NCBI GenBank assembly: GCA_025210235.1
Contig: JAOASG010000060.1
Span: 1 to 54,720 of the forward strand
Origin: Vallitalea sp.
GTDB lineage: Bacteria; Bacillota; Clostridia; Lachnospirales; Vallitaleaceae
DNA length: 54,720 bases
Direction of reading: 5' to 3'
The notes under the pieces are model-generated. The model did no database searches, had not been told where the DNA came from, and saw only the letters and a list, made by a program, of their open reading frames with translations. The translations under genes were made by a program, and so were the position numbers. The stretch's first letter is position 1, and every line of letters starts with the position of its first letter. Below are positions 1 to 8,481 of this stretch, in pieces.

Positions 1-511
1 ATTTGGAGATTCAACAATTTCAAATGCAATTTTAGATCGATTACTCCACCATTCACATGTAATAAAGATAACAGGAAATTCATATAGAACAAAAGGTAAA
101 ATAGAAACTACGCGAAAGGAGTAGATTCCTAAAAGTGCAGAAAAACATTTTCCACTTTTCGCATAGAAACATATTGACATTAACATTAGGGGCGTAGGTA
201 CACGCCACAGGTTGGAAAGCTCTTTGGCAATCACGATTGCAGCCACCAAATATGCATGGGTTTTACCAAGTCCAACAGCCACATCATAAATCCATTCTTC
301 CATCCCGAAGATTCTTATACATATGCTTGGTTAAACCAACTTGACCATCCCTTACTGTAAATCCATACTTTGGAAAGATTTCTTTAAAAATCACATCGAT
401 CATCTCAAAGCCATCCGAAGCCCGTTTCATATTGTAGAAGTCTAACTTCGTCATTCTTTCAACCAACTTGCAATGCTCTTCTTTTTCAATAGCCTGCTTC
501 TTGTAAAACAA
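1..511 (-). pseudogene. DinG-like helicase fragment, frameshifted, cut by window edge
   Basis: Residues read from 511 to 284 (IDVIFKEIFPKYGFTVRDGQ and following) resemble the N-terminal end of the DEAD/DEAH or DinG-like helicases carried by clostridial conjugative elements. The frame stops at 284, but one base further on a second frame reads DVAVGLGKTHAYLVAA, a Walker A-type nucleotide-binding loop, and stays open to the window edge. A 1- or 2-nt indel just before the Walker A motif therefore seems to have broken the gene. The downstream part (after about residue 95) matches nothing I can name. It follows the damaged gene at 575-726, which supports a decaying mobile element. Family assignment rests on motif memory only. 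Confidence 0.5.
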
Positions 512-574
512 ATATTTTTAATCACCTGTAACAAAATTAACAACTCTGTAGGTGTAATTCTTCCCTGTATTTTT

Positions 575-726
575 TTAGATATTACCAGCATAAGGACTAC
601 AAATATATACCATAGGACGAAAAGCAGCCGCCTTACGTGCTGCTCGTTCCTCCTTCTCAATTTTTGTTAATGCCTCATACGTAACAGGGTCGTAATACCC
701 CCTTCATTGAATTTATTAATTGACAT
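575..726 (-). pseudogene. truncated, frameshifted small conjugative-element protein (SPYAG type)
   Basis: A good AGGAGG site (735-740) precedes an ATG at 726. The first residues (MSINKFNEGG) are in one frame. After a run of five G, the sequence continues in another frame as YYDPVTYEALTKIEKEERAA and then FRPMVYICSPYAGN before a stop at 575-577. The VYICSPYAG segment is typical of a small nucleoside-deoxyribosyltransferase-like protein found in Tn1549-type and related elements, normally about 130 to 140 residues. A one-base loss in the G tract and loss of the C-terminal two thirds explain what is seen. It is almost certainly non-functional. Confidence 0.6.
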
Positions 727-729
727 AAA

Positions 730-1512
730 TTAATCCTCCTGTTCCATGGTAGGCAAGATACCATCTGCTTTTAATAATTCGTAGATGAACAATCTTCCTG
801 CTTGGGTCCAATAGGTATGCACCTTAGTATGCATCGTTCCATTACTTCCTGGATAACTGTGAGTTTTAGTACTTGTATAACCCCTCTCAGCGTACTTCTG
901 ATATAATAGCCATAGTTTGTTACCTTGCTTATACTGAATACCCTTATCATGAAGATATTGATTCATTTTCTTGGCACTCCAGCCGTAGTCTTTAGCAATC
1001 ACGGAAATAGCAACAAGGTCTTTGCAGTTAAGTACTACATCATAGTAACTAGCTTTCGGTTTCATCTCCACAATCTGCTGATTTTGAACTGCCATAGTAG
1101 CTATAAGTGAATTATTCTTTTCACGCTCTACTTTCAGTTCTGTAAGTGTTGCAATCAACATATCCGGGTCATCAAGTAATTCCTCTGCTGCATAAACACC
1201 ATGTTTTCTAATAGCAGGAAGAACCTCTGATGTAACCCAACGTTTGAACTTTTTCGCCTTTGGCATCTTACTTGAAAGGATAAGGCTATAGAGACCAGAT
1301 TCGTTAATGAGAATGCCCTTTGTTCCGTTGACGGTGAACGATTCGTTCACCTTTTTATCTTCCTCATCAACATGGTCTTTGATAGCTTTCTGAGGGTTTG
1401 TATAACCAATAATTTGTGCTACATCTTTACCTACAAAATATGGTTCACTATCAATCATAAGTGTACGTATAGAGCCAAGCTCCGTATTATTAAAAATTTG
1501 TAATTCGCTCAT
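730..1512 (-). CDS. phage-type antirepressor, BRO-N plus KilAC domains
   Basis: A 260-residue protein with two domains. Residues about 5-115 form a BRO-N/Bro-like DNA-binding domain (GKDVAQIIGYTNP, ESGLYSLILSSKMPKAKKFK, then WVTSEVLPAIRKHGVY). Residues about 150-250 form a KilAC/ANT domain. Such proteins counteract phage or element repressors and are usually part of lysis-lysogeny or transfer switches. The ATG at 1512 has an AAGGAGG site a few bases upstream. It lies 4 bases upstream of the damaged gene starting at 726 and is intact itself. Two-domain antirepressors of this length are common in Firmicutes prophages and conjugative elements; which repressor it targets is not visible. Confidence 0.88.
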   Translation of the reverse strand: MSELQIFNNTELGSIRTLMIDSEPYFVGKDVAQIIGYTNPQKAIKDHVDEEDKKVNESFTVNGTKGILINESGLYSLILSSKMPKAKKFKRWVTSEVLPAIRKHGVYAAEELLDDPDMLIATLTELKVEREKNNSLIATMAVQNQQIVEMKPKASYYDVVLNCKDLVAISVIAKDYGWSAKKMNQYLHDKGIQYKQGNKLWLLYQKYAERGYTSTKTHSYPGSNGTMHTKVHTYWTQAGRLFIYELLKADGILPTMEQED

Positions 1513-1587
1513 AAGAATTACCTCCTTGAATTTAATTGAGGTCGCCCCTCACTTAATAACCTTAAGAGAGGGGCAGATTGGACACTT

Positions 1588-2073
1588 TTATAAAATTTCT
1601 TTGTACTTTTTCTTGGCTCTTTGTAAACGCTTGTACACCGTATCTCTCTTTTCCCCTCTTTCTACTGCATATTCTTCTGGGGTCTTGTCCTCTAAACAAA
1701 CAGCAATGATGACCTCAGCATATTCAGGTTTCAATACCTCTCGGAGTTTTTGGCACAACTCCTCATATTCATACTGCTGACTTAATTTTTCTTCCTGTGA
1801 GTTATCCGCTACTGTAGCCATTCCGTCACTGGTATCAGGCTCTTGGTCATCTTTTCTAAACTGCTTTTTCAGATTTCCTCTATGACGATCAAAATTGTGC
1901 CAATTATTGTAATCTGGTCTATTGAATTCTTTCTCAAAAGCATCTTGAATACGATTTTCCTTCTCTTCTTGTGTTAGGTCTTGTCCATCTTCAAGAGAAA
2001 AAGTAACCCACATCTCCTCACTATTAACCTCTAATACTTCATACCTTTTTTCATAACGAATCTTTAATTTCAT
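1588..2073 (-). CDS. sigma-70 region 4-like HTH protein of a mobile element
   Basis: Translation from the ATG at 2073 gives 161 residues. The N-terminal half is charged. The C-terminal 65 residues (LREVLKPEYAEVIIAVCLED, then TPEEYAVERGEKRDTVYKRL) look like a sigma-factor region 4 helix-turn-helix, as in the short sigma-like proteins of conjugative elements. An in-frame TTG at 2145 would give 185 residues, but the added stretch is hydrophobic and belongs to a different-looking upstream reading frame (see the inverted-repeat entry). A GAAAGGAC site precedes the 2073 ATG. Likely role: transcription control within the element, inferred from the fold and the neighbours. Confidence 0.7.
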   Translation of the reverse strand: MKLKIRYEKRYEVLEVNSEEMWVTFSLEDGQDLTQEEKENRIQDAFEKEFNRPDYNNWHNFDRHRGNLKKQFRKDDQEPDTSDGMATVADNSQEEKLSQQYEYEELCQKLREVLKPEYAEVIIAVCLEDKTPEEYAVERGEKRDTVYKRLQRAKKKYKEIL

Positions 2074-2253
2074 TCTCTTGTCCTTTCTGCCTGTTTCTTG
2101 CAGAAGGGCAAGGAATACAAATATTGGTGCTATAGAAGTACTCAACGCAAAAAGCCTGATTAGCCCATAGAAAATAAAGGGTACCTCTATCGCACCTTTT
2201 ACAGCTTTCGCTGTTAAGGTTCCGATATCTGTATCCCAATGCCCTATAGCTAA
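2074..2253 (-). other. open hydrophobic reading frame upstream of the sigma-like gene
   Basis: The frame of the sigma-like gene stays open back to a TGA at 2254-2256 without an ATG. The stretch reads GTLTAKAVKGAIEVPFIFYG and then a membrane-like run ending LSTSIAPIFVFLALL. This looks like the end of a small membrane protein rather than chance sequence, but no start codon is present. It may be a gene remnant that shares its 3' end with the start of the next gene. Low certainty. Confidence 0.3.
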
Positions 2254-2259
2254 TCAGGC
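2154..2259. repeat. 106-bp segment bounded by an 11-bp perfect inverted repeat
   Basis: GCCTGATTAGC (2154-2164) and GCTAATCAGGC (2249-2259) are perfect inverted copies. A second short pairing (ATAG 2167-2170 with CTAT 2244-2247) extends the stem. It lies inside the mobile-element remnant and overlaps the open hydrophobic frame. It could be an RNA structure, a small mobile unit or an operator pair. Confidence 0.5.
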
Positions 2260-2260
2260 C

Positions 2261-2503
2261 TTGTGATTTTATTTTTGTTAATGCTTATCTAGTTCAAAAA
2301 ATGAGCCATTTAATTAATGAAACTTTTAAGTTTTTATCCTTATTGCAATTACTAATAGTACCTTCTCGTTGGACTTCTGCTGAAAAGAACTTCTATTCTT
2401 TCATTAGATCTCAACACTTTTTCACCACTTTCTCTTTATGCCTTAATATTTATAATTAAATAGGTATGTTAATTCCCTATTTAAAAAACTACCTGATAAA
2501 TTT
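2261..2503. other. AT-rich gene-free stretch of the element remnant
   Basis: I see no reading frame with a ribosome binding site, no tRNA and no strong hairpin here. It may carry the promoter for the minus-strand sigma-like gene, but no convincing pair of hexamers stands out. Confidence 0.5.
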
Positions 2504-2560
2504 AAAAACAAAAATGGCCAGGATAAATACCTATATTAATAATAGGTATTTATCCTGGCC
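2504..2560 (-). terminator. strong intrinsic terminator, 19-bp stem
   Basis: A perfect 19-bp stem (2516-2534 with 2542-2560, GGCCAGGATAAATACCTAT arm) has a 7-nt loop. On the minus strand it is followed by a T-rich run (2505-2515). It ends the small gene at 2581-2793. Confidence 0.85.
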
Positions 2561-2580
2561 GTCCTGCAGCTCTATGGATA

Positions 2581-2793
2581 CTATGCAGCTGTCGAATAAC
2601 TATGTACCTCGAAAGCAATCGTACTTATTCTTTTAATAACTGTTTCTGTCTTATCTCTAATAATAGTAAAATTGCCACCTATAGGAAGATGCGTCCTTGT
2701 GATCTGCCTTTTGTATTTTGATTCTAGCAGACCAGTCTTAGCATCCGCATAACACACTATATGATTTTGTAAATCCTTAATTGGTTCTAACAT
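2581..2793 (-). CDS. small conserved-looking element protein, function unknown
   Basis: Seventy residues starting MLEPIKDLQNHIVCYADAKT, with a strong AAGGGGGAAGG site upstream of the ATG at 2793. A longer frame from 2850 is unlikely because its added part overlaps the terminator hairpin at 2821-2886. The protein has no membrane segment and alternates charged and beta-prone stretches (GGNFTIIRDKTETVIKRIST). It sits between two strong minus-strand terminators, so it appears to be a single-gene unit. I do not recognise the family. Confidence 0.6.
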   Translation of the reverse strand: MLEPIKDLQNHIVCYADAKTGLLESKYKRQITRTHLPIGGNFTIIRDKTETVIKRISTIAFEVHSYSTAA

Positions 2794-2820
2794 GATTTCC
2801 TTCCCCCTTATCTTATTTAA

Positions 2821-2886
2821 TAAAAAAAAGCCGAGATAGATTAATAGCATAGTACCATAAACTGATACTACTATAATCTACCCCGG
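2821..2886 (-). terminator. intrinsic terminator between two small genes
   Basis: CCGAGATAGATTA (2831-2843) pairs with TAATCTACCCCGG (2874-2886) with two mismatches, and an inner ATAGTA/TACTAT pairing extends it. On the minus strand it ends in a run of eight T (2822-2829). It terminates the unit made of the regulator gene and the 68-residue ORF. Confidence 0.75.
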
Positions 2887-2973
2887 CCGGTTACTCATTC
2901 GAACTGCACTAGCAGGTAAAATTTCTGTTTTATTACTGTACCGTACCCCTTCGACGGTAACATTCCTTTGGCT

Positions 2974-3180
2974 TTAAAAATCTAACTGATAACTCGGTAA
3001 TACCATACAAGATTTCTGCATTATTTCTTCCAGTGGCGTATATGCAACCACATCCTCATCTTTGCCTTCTGTATAACATAACGCCAATTGGTTATTTACT
3101 ATTGCGAGTTTACCTTGATTCTTCTTCTTTCCATGCGTTGTATATAACTGCGTACTTGTACATCTATTTTTTTTTACCAT
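2974..3180 (-). CDS. small protein, translationally linked to the upstream regulator
   Basis: Sixty-eight residues (MVKKNRCTSTQLYTTHGKKK, then KLAIVNNQLALCYTEGKDED). The ATG at 3180 directly abuts the TAG of the preceding regulator gene, and a GAGGGGG ribosome site lies within that gene's last codons, so translation is probably coupled. It is basic at the N-terminus and acidic in the middle, with no membrane segment. I do not recognise the family. The tight linkage suggests a partner or modulator of the regulator. Confidence 0.55.
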   Translation of the reverse strand: MVKKNRCTSTQLYTTHGKKKNQGKLAIVNNQLALCYTEGKDEDVVAYTPLEEIMQKSCMVLPSYQLDF

Positions 3181-4104
3181 CTATAGATCCCCCTCATCTT
3201 CAAAATATACTTGTTCGAACGATTCTATATCATCTTCATTTTGAAGAGTTGGAACCTTAAAGAACGAACTTGCTTCAGCACCGTCATATCTCTGAAGTTG
3301 TATTTCTTTCAAAACACAATGCTTCTCTAAATCAACTAATATTGCTGTCATAAGACCATTAACCATCATCTCATGGCTATTTATGCGACTTAAGAAAGCG
3401 TCATACATCTTCATATCCGCAAACACAAATGAATACTTTTCTGTTTCATATAACTCACACTCAAAACTATCACTAGCAAACACTGAAGCTATTTTATTGA
3501 TAAAATTTCCAACATGAGCCTCAATGGTATTTTCATTCGAATCTTCATTCAGCTTCATAGTACAAAGCCCGAACTTCCAAGTGCTACATGGAGACATTCC
3601 ACTAACATAAAATCCAAAATTATAATTACGAGGAAAAACTCGATCCTGCTGCTCCATATACCCCTGAAGAGAATGCCAATTATATAACCCTCTAAGTTTT
3701 TGCACCACATATCCTCTGCTGGTGATTTCATCTTGAATTATCATTACCGTACTCCTGTCTATTTCCATTGCAGACTTACGTCGTCTTGCGGCTATATCTC
3801 TTTTTGATAGTAAGCTGTCTTCATCCTTTGATCGCATGCCATTAGAAGCTGCAAGTGTCTCTATTGTAACCCCTGATTCTTCATCCGCAATACGAGCAAT
3901 TGCTTTTAATAGCTCAATACTTACTGGATTACCTCCTGACCAGTTACACGCTCTTGAAATTGTAGAAGCGCTTACTTTTACACTAGGAGAACTCCTTTTT
4001 ATATCGTCTGCAAACATTGTCATTGAACGCTCGCCTTTTACTTTATTTATCTGCTCTCTTAGTGCTTCAGCGTTTGGTACGGTATATTGTACATATTCTA
4101 ACAT
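3181..4104 (-). CDS. XRE-like regulator with large C-terminal domain
   Basis: From the ATG at 4104 (GGAGGGCGAAGGG just upstream) it encodes 307 residues. Residues about 45-90 (VSASTISRACNWSGGNPVSI, then ELLKAIARIADEESGVTIET) form a helix-turn-helix with the layout of Cro/CI-type repressors. The remaining 200 residues form an unnamed domain with several aromatic and Cys residues (MSPCSTWKFGLCTMKL). A well-formed promoter (4153-4181) lies upstream, with repeated GAAAT/ATTTC half-sites around it, so autoregulation is likely. Proteins of this kind are frequent in clostridial mobile elements; the effector is unknown. Confidence 0.7.
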   Translation of the reverse strand: MLEYVQYTVPNAEALREQINKVKGERSMTMFADDIKRSSPSVKVSASTISRACNWSGGNPVSIELLKAIARIADEESGVTIETLAASNGMRSKDEDSLLSKRDIAARRRKSAMEIDRSTVMIIQDEITSRGYVVQKLRGLYNWHSLQGYMEQQDRVFPRNYNFGFYVSGMSPCSTWKFGLCTMKLNEDSNENTIEAHVGNFINKIASVFASDSFECELYETEKYSFVFADMKMYDAFLSRINSHEMMVNGLMTAILVDLEKHCVLKEIQLQRYDGAEASSFFKVPTLQNEDDIESFEQVYFEDEGDL

Positions 4105-4152
4105 CCCTTCGCCCTCCCATTTCACATCAAGAAATATAATTTCATCTTATGA

Positions 4153-4181
4153 ATTATAATATAGAATTTCCTTCCTGTCAA
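4153..4181 (-). promoter_or_regulatory. promoter of the regulator gene
   Basis: On the minus strand TTGACA (4176-4181) and TATAAT (4153-4158) are 17 bp apart, a consensus sigma-A promoter. Inverted GAAAT/ATTTC motifs at about 4131-4143 and 4188-4225 flank it and could be operators. Confidence 0.75.
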
Positions 4182-4454
4182 TAATAATATTTCATTTTTT
4201 TGAGATTTTATTTCTTATTATGAAATGCGTAATTCTAAACACCATTTATATGCGTTTTATTAACACATTTGCTGGTTCTACTTTTAGAATATGCATATTG
4301 CAGACAAACAAAAACCCGACAAACATTTTTAGTTTGCCGGGAACAAATAGCTCTACTTTGATAACAGAATATATAATTTTTAATAGAATCATTTTATGAT
4401 TTTACTATCCAACGTCTCATGTTTTTTTAACTCAAATCATCACCTTCAATACTA
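4182..4454. other. gene-free stretch between the regulator promoter and hsdR
   Basis: No reading frame with a ribosome site is visible. It contains the likely operator half-sites near 4188-4225 and the terminator of the restriction operon at 4306-4341. Confidence 0.6.
4306..4341 (-). terminator. terminator of the type I restriction operon
   Basis: CCCGACAAAC (4315-4324) pairs with GTTTGCCGGG (4332-4341) with one mismatch. The minus strand continues TTTTTGTTTG. It lies 114 bp past the hsdR stop codon. Confidence 0.8.
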
Positions 4455-7400
4455 TCACAACTCTTTTACCACCATATTTACACTCATAAGTTCAGCCTGT
4501 TTTATAACTGTAGCAATTGCATTTTTTGCTTGTTCAGGCGGATACTTATATTTTCGTAACAGATGCTTTATCTGAGTTCGCATATAAGCTCTTGCTGATT
4601 GTTTTTTATCCCAATCGACAGTCCTACTTTTTTGAATAAGCGCCGTCAATTCATGAGCCATCTCAATAAGTATTGAATCTTCCATATTTCTAAGCACTTC
4701 AGGATCAGCAACAAGTGCATCATAGAATGCTAGTTCCTCAGGCGATAAGCCTTTCTCATCACCTGCAGCATAAGCTTTTGTCATTTCTTTTGAAAGATTT
4801 AATAATTCCTCAATGACCTCTGCACTTGTTATCATTCTATTATTGTATCTTTTCAACACATCTTGCATCTTTTTAGAGAAAAGCTGTGCCTTCACGACGC
4901 CCGTTCTTGCAAATACTCTTATATTATCCTCTAATAAACTACGTAACATTTCTGCAGCTATATTTTTATGTTTCATTCTAAGAACTTGAGCCATATACTC
5001 TTCTGATAATAAAGAAATCTCAGGATTTTTCTGCCCCGAACGTTCAAAGATATTAACCACACCATCTTGTTGAATAGCTTGTTCAAGCATTTTCATAATT
5101 CGAGCATTAATCTCATTGGATGTAATTTTACCTTTGCCACCTACTTTACATAGTCCAGCCTTAACACACTTAAAAAATTCAATTTCTTTTTTATCTCTTT
5201 CGTCTATAAGACTACGACAAAGCGTCTCAGCTTGACTAAGTGCTGTAGCTTCTCTGATGTACTCCTTAGATTCTTCTTCTTCAAATCCAAGAGCAAACTC
5301 CACACCCTCAGCAATCACTTTCAGTCGCTCCATATCAGATTCTCCAAAGAAACCACTATAATTAAATCCATAAAACATATCACGCATAACTTCTAATTTT
5401 GCCATTGCAATTGAATAAGCAATACCAAGATCTGGCACCTTATCCTTATCACGTTTGGTATATTGCTTCAGAGCCGCTTTTAATTCTGAAGCAATCCCAA
5501 TATAATCTACAATTAAACCTGCTTCTTTATCTTGATACACCCTATTTACACGAGCTATTGCCTGCATCAATGAATGCCCCTTCATCGGCTTATCAATATA
5601 CATGGTTGCCATAGATGGAACATCAAATCCAGTTAACCACATATCTACTACTATGGCAATCTTGAAATCACTGTTAATATCTTTAAATTCATTCATTAAC
5701 CCATCTCGATATGCCTTATTCCCTGTTATATCATGCCATTCTTCAGGATCTTTATTACTTGATGTAAGAACCACCTTTACTTTTTTATCCCATCCTGGAC
5801 GTTTACTTAATAGAGTTTCATACAACTTAATGGCAATTCTACGTGTCATACATACAATCATTGCTTTGCCAGTTAAAACATATTGACGATCCTCATAATG
5901 AGCAATAATATCATCAGCTAACATGTTGAGACGGTCTGGTGATCCGACAATCGCTTCAATTCCCGAAAGATCAGTTTTTGATTTCTCTATTTCCATTTCA
6001 GTCGATTCTCCAGCTAACTCTGCATATTCTTTATCTATTCGTTTAAGCATCTCTTCATCAAGTTTTAACTTTGGTGTTCTATTTTCATAATAAATCGGTA
6101 CAGTTGCACCATCATCCACTGCCTGTGTCATATCGTAAATATCAATGTATTTACCAAAGACCTCTATTGTGGATTTATCCTTCATATCAATTGGCGTTCC
6201 AGTAAATCCGATGAATGTAGCATTTGGAAGCGCATCACGCATATGTTTTGCCATTCCATATTTCCATTCACCTGTTACTCTATCAAGTTTAGCTTCAGTT
6301 CCATACTGGGAACGATGTGCTTCATCCGCCATGAAGATTATATTGCTCCGATCATTAATTATATCACGGCCTTCCTCAAACTTATGAATGGTCGTAAATA
6401 CAATTCCTCCGGCTTTAACTTTTAGTAGTTCCTTTAAATGCGATCTATTTTTTGCCTGCTTTGGTGTCTGACGCAGAAGCAACTTTGAACTAGCACTAAA
6501 AGTATCAAAAAGCTGATTGTCCAAGTCGTTACGGTCTGTGAGCACAACAATAGTTGGATTCTCAAATTCCGGATCACTTACAACAATTCCTGAATAGAAC
6601 ACCATTGAAAGACTTTTCCCACTACCTTGAGTATGCCAAACAACACCGACCTTACGGCTCTTTTCCCTTAATGCCTTTCTAGTGCTTTCTACGGCCTTAC
6701 GAACTGCAAAGTACTGATGATAACCAGCTAATATTTTTATAGTTTTACCCTGTGAATCCTGAAAGACAATAAAATTTCGGATAATATCCAACAAACGTTC
6801 TTTCAGAAACATCCCATTAAGTGCTACTGTGAAAAAATCCGTTTTATTTTCTGCAGGCTTTTCGCCATCCTCTGATTTCCACGCCATGTACCGAGTATAG
6901 TCAGATGTAATAGTTCCAACTCTAGTGTCAATTCCATCACTGATAACATTAAAAGCATTGTAATTGAACAAGGTTGGAATATCTAACTGATAATTCTTGA
7001 CTTGCATATATGCTTGTTCAATCGTGGTGTTATCACTGCCCATATTTTTTAATTCAAATAGGATCATTGGAATTCCATTGATGAACACTAAGATATCTGG
7101 ACGCTTATTTTTATACTCAATAATCGTATATTGATTTACGACTTTAAAATCATTTGAAGATGGATTATCAAAATCTATTAACTTTACTGTAAATGTACGA
7201 TTTTCATTGTCCTTCTGGTATGATATCGGCACCCCTTCCACAATGTACTTATGAAAAGATGCATTTAAATCTTCCATCTTTAACAGCCCTAAATTTTTTA
7301 TTTCTTTATAGGTCTCAGAAATTATCTCTTGAGTTATACCTGGATTTATATTTAGCATAGAAGCCCGAAAGCAATCTTCCAAAATCACCTCGTGATAATC

Positions 7401-7502
7401 CCGGTCGATGTCTGGGCCATATACATATTCATATCCTTTTTCCTGAAGTTCAGAAATGATTGCTTGTTCTAATGTATTCTCATTAACAGTCACTGGTTTC
7501 AC
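4455..7502 (-). CDS. hsdR: type I restriction enzyme, R (endonuclease/translocase) subunit
   Basis: A 1015-residue protein, the usual HsdR length. The N-terminal nuclease domain has the PD-(D/E)XK pattern (D136, then E150 and K152 in LFELKN). The SF2 motor follows with Walker A TQGSGKS (291-297), DEAH (393-396) and FTGTP (433-437). It cuts DNA at a distance after ATP-driven translocation in a complex with HsdM and HsdS. The annotated GTG at 7502 sits almost on the AAAGGAT site, so the GTG three codons later (7493) is an equally plausible start. It is the last gene of the operon and appears intact. Confidence 0.96.
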   Translation of the reverse strand: MKPVTVNENTLEQAIISELQEKGYEYVYGPDIDRDYHEVILEDCFRASMLNINPGITQEIISETYKEIKNLGLLKMEDLNASFHKYIVEGVPISYQKDNENRTFTVKLIDFDNPSSNDFKVVNQYTIIEYKNKRPDILVFINGIPMILFELKNMGSDNTTIEQAYMQVKNYQLDIPTLFNYNAFNVISDGIDTRVGTITSDYTRYMAWKSEDGEKPAENKTDFFTVALNGMFLKERLLDIIRNFIVFQDSQGKTIKILAGYHQYFAVRKAVESTRKALREKSRKVGVVWHTQGSGKSLSMVFYSGIVVSDPEFENPTIVVLTDRNDLDNQLFDTFSASSKLLLRQTPKQAKNRSHLKELLKVKAGGIVFTTIHKFEEGRDIINDRSNIIFMADEAHRSQYGTEAKLDRVTGEWKYGMAKHMRDALPNATFIGFTGTPIDMKDKSTIEVFGKYIDIYDMTQAVDDGATVPIYYENRTPKLKLDEEMLKRIDKEYAELAGESTEMEIEKSKTDLSGIEAIVGSPDRLNMLADDIIAHYEDRQYVLTGKAMIVCMTRRIAIKLYETLLSKRPGWDKKVKVVLTSSNKDPEEWHDITGNKAYRDGLMNEFKDINSDFKIAIVVDMWLTGFDVPSMATMYIDKPMKGHSLMQAIARVNRVYQDKEAGLIVDYIGIASELKAALKQYTKRDKDKVPDLGIAYSIAMAKLEVMRDMFYGFNYSGFFGESDMERLKVIAEGVEFALGFEEEESKEYIREATALSQAETLCRSLIDERDKKEIEFFKCVKAGLCKVGGKGKITSNEINARIMKMLEQAIQQDGVVNIFERSGQKNPEISLLSEEYMAQVLRMKHKNIAAEMLRSLLEDNIRVFARTGVVKAQLFSKKMQDVLKRYNNRMITSAEVIEELLNLSKEMTKAYAAGDEKGLSPEELAFYDALVADPEVLRNMEDSILIEMAHELTALIQKSRTVDWDKKQSARAYMRTQIKHLLRKYKYPPEQAKNAIATVIKQAELMSVNMVVKEL

Positions 7503-7529
7503 ATCCTTTCATATATTAAATTTATCTTA

Positions 7530-8446
7530 CTAACTTATTTTTAGTGCAATATAATAAACAGGAAAGTCATATCCATTTCTCGAGAGTATCATATTTGCCA
7601 CTCGAGTTGATGCATTCGGATGTACCTGTATATTCAGCTCCTTTTTAACGCCTAGTTGAAATGGATATTCTTCTATATGGTTAATATACCTTTCCCAAAA
7701 GCCTTCAAAATCCACCGCACTAACATAGGCGACAACAAAAGTGGCTGTTCCCAATGCATTATAATTAGAAATTGCCTTATTTATATGTTCAGTAATATAC
7801 TCAGCTCTTACACTATCCAGTTTTAATCCTTCAAAAATAGCTATTTCTTGGTTATCTTTAGTTAATAAAATATCCACTTCTCCTGCATCTTTTCCACTTG
7901 CTGATATTCCATGACGCGATTGATCTTTAACCTCATTAACAGCATATCCCTAAAATAATCATTAATACTATTCTCAGAACTTTTAGCATCATACATAGAA
8001 TTCAAACACACACGCTCACCAATCTTAATTAAATCACTTAGTACCACATTAGCAGTTTCAATATCGGCATTTAATCGTTCTTCGTTGGAGGCATGTATGT
8101 TTGCACCAGTATCAAAAATATCAACAATAAAATATGTAATATTTCTCACTAGATATCCTGACACACTTGGTCTAAGCGATTTATTAATCGCATCTTTTAA
8201 TATCCAATCTGCACTTTTCAATATAGTAATATCATTCTCAGAACCTTCTAATGTAAAATCAAGAGCTCTCTTATTCCAATTATCACCTGAAAGTCCTGCA
8301 TAATAAGCTAAACCAACATCCTCATATTCATATTCAAATCGTCGAAATACTTCTGCTATATTTACCATCTCAGATTGTTGCAAATACTGAATAACACGCT
8401 TATGAAAGTTATTTGGTAATTCATAAGTAAAATCATAATCACCCAT
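7530..8446 (-). pseudogene. frameshifted gene between hsdS and hsdR, nuclease-like C-terminus
   Basis: Two overlapping frames look like one broken gene. Frame one runs from ATG 8446 through about INDYFRD. Near 7950 the sense shifts to a second frame reading GYAVNEVKDQSRHGISASGK and then DAGEVDILLTKDNQEIAIFE, which continues to a stop at 7530. In frame one the C-terminus past 7950 looks unnatural. The GISASGKDAGEVDIL...IFEGLKL pattern resembles PD-(D/E)XK-like proteins that accompany defence operons. The intact length would be about 300 residues. A programmed frameshift is possible, but no slippery heptamer is evident at the junction. The gene probably once added an accessory function to the restriction system. 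Confidence 0.7.
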
Positions 8447-8481
8447 AGCATTCTCCTCAATATAAATTAAAATTTATCGTA

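Noticed and set aside
451..660. 69-codon frame upstream of the helicase fragment
   Set aside because: It is out of frame with the SPYAG-type protein sense and covers its debris.
2051..2239. 62-codon frame in the element remnant
   Set aside because: It is an alternative frame of the segment that reads as a hydrophobic tail and sigma-like protein start, and has no ribosome site.
7862..7877. Programmed ribosomal frameshift between the two overlapping ORFs
   Set aside because: The frame change implied by protein sense lies near 7950, not in the overlap, and no slippery heptamer with a downstream structure is visible.
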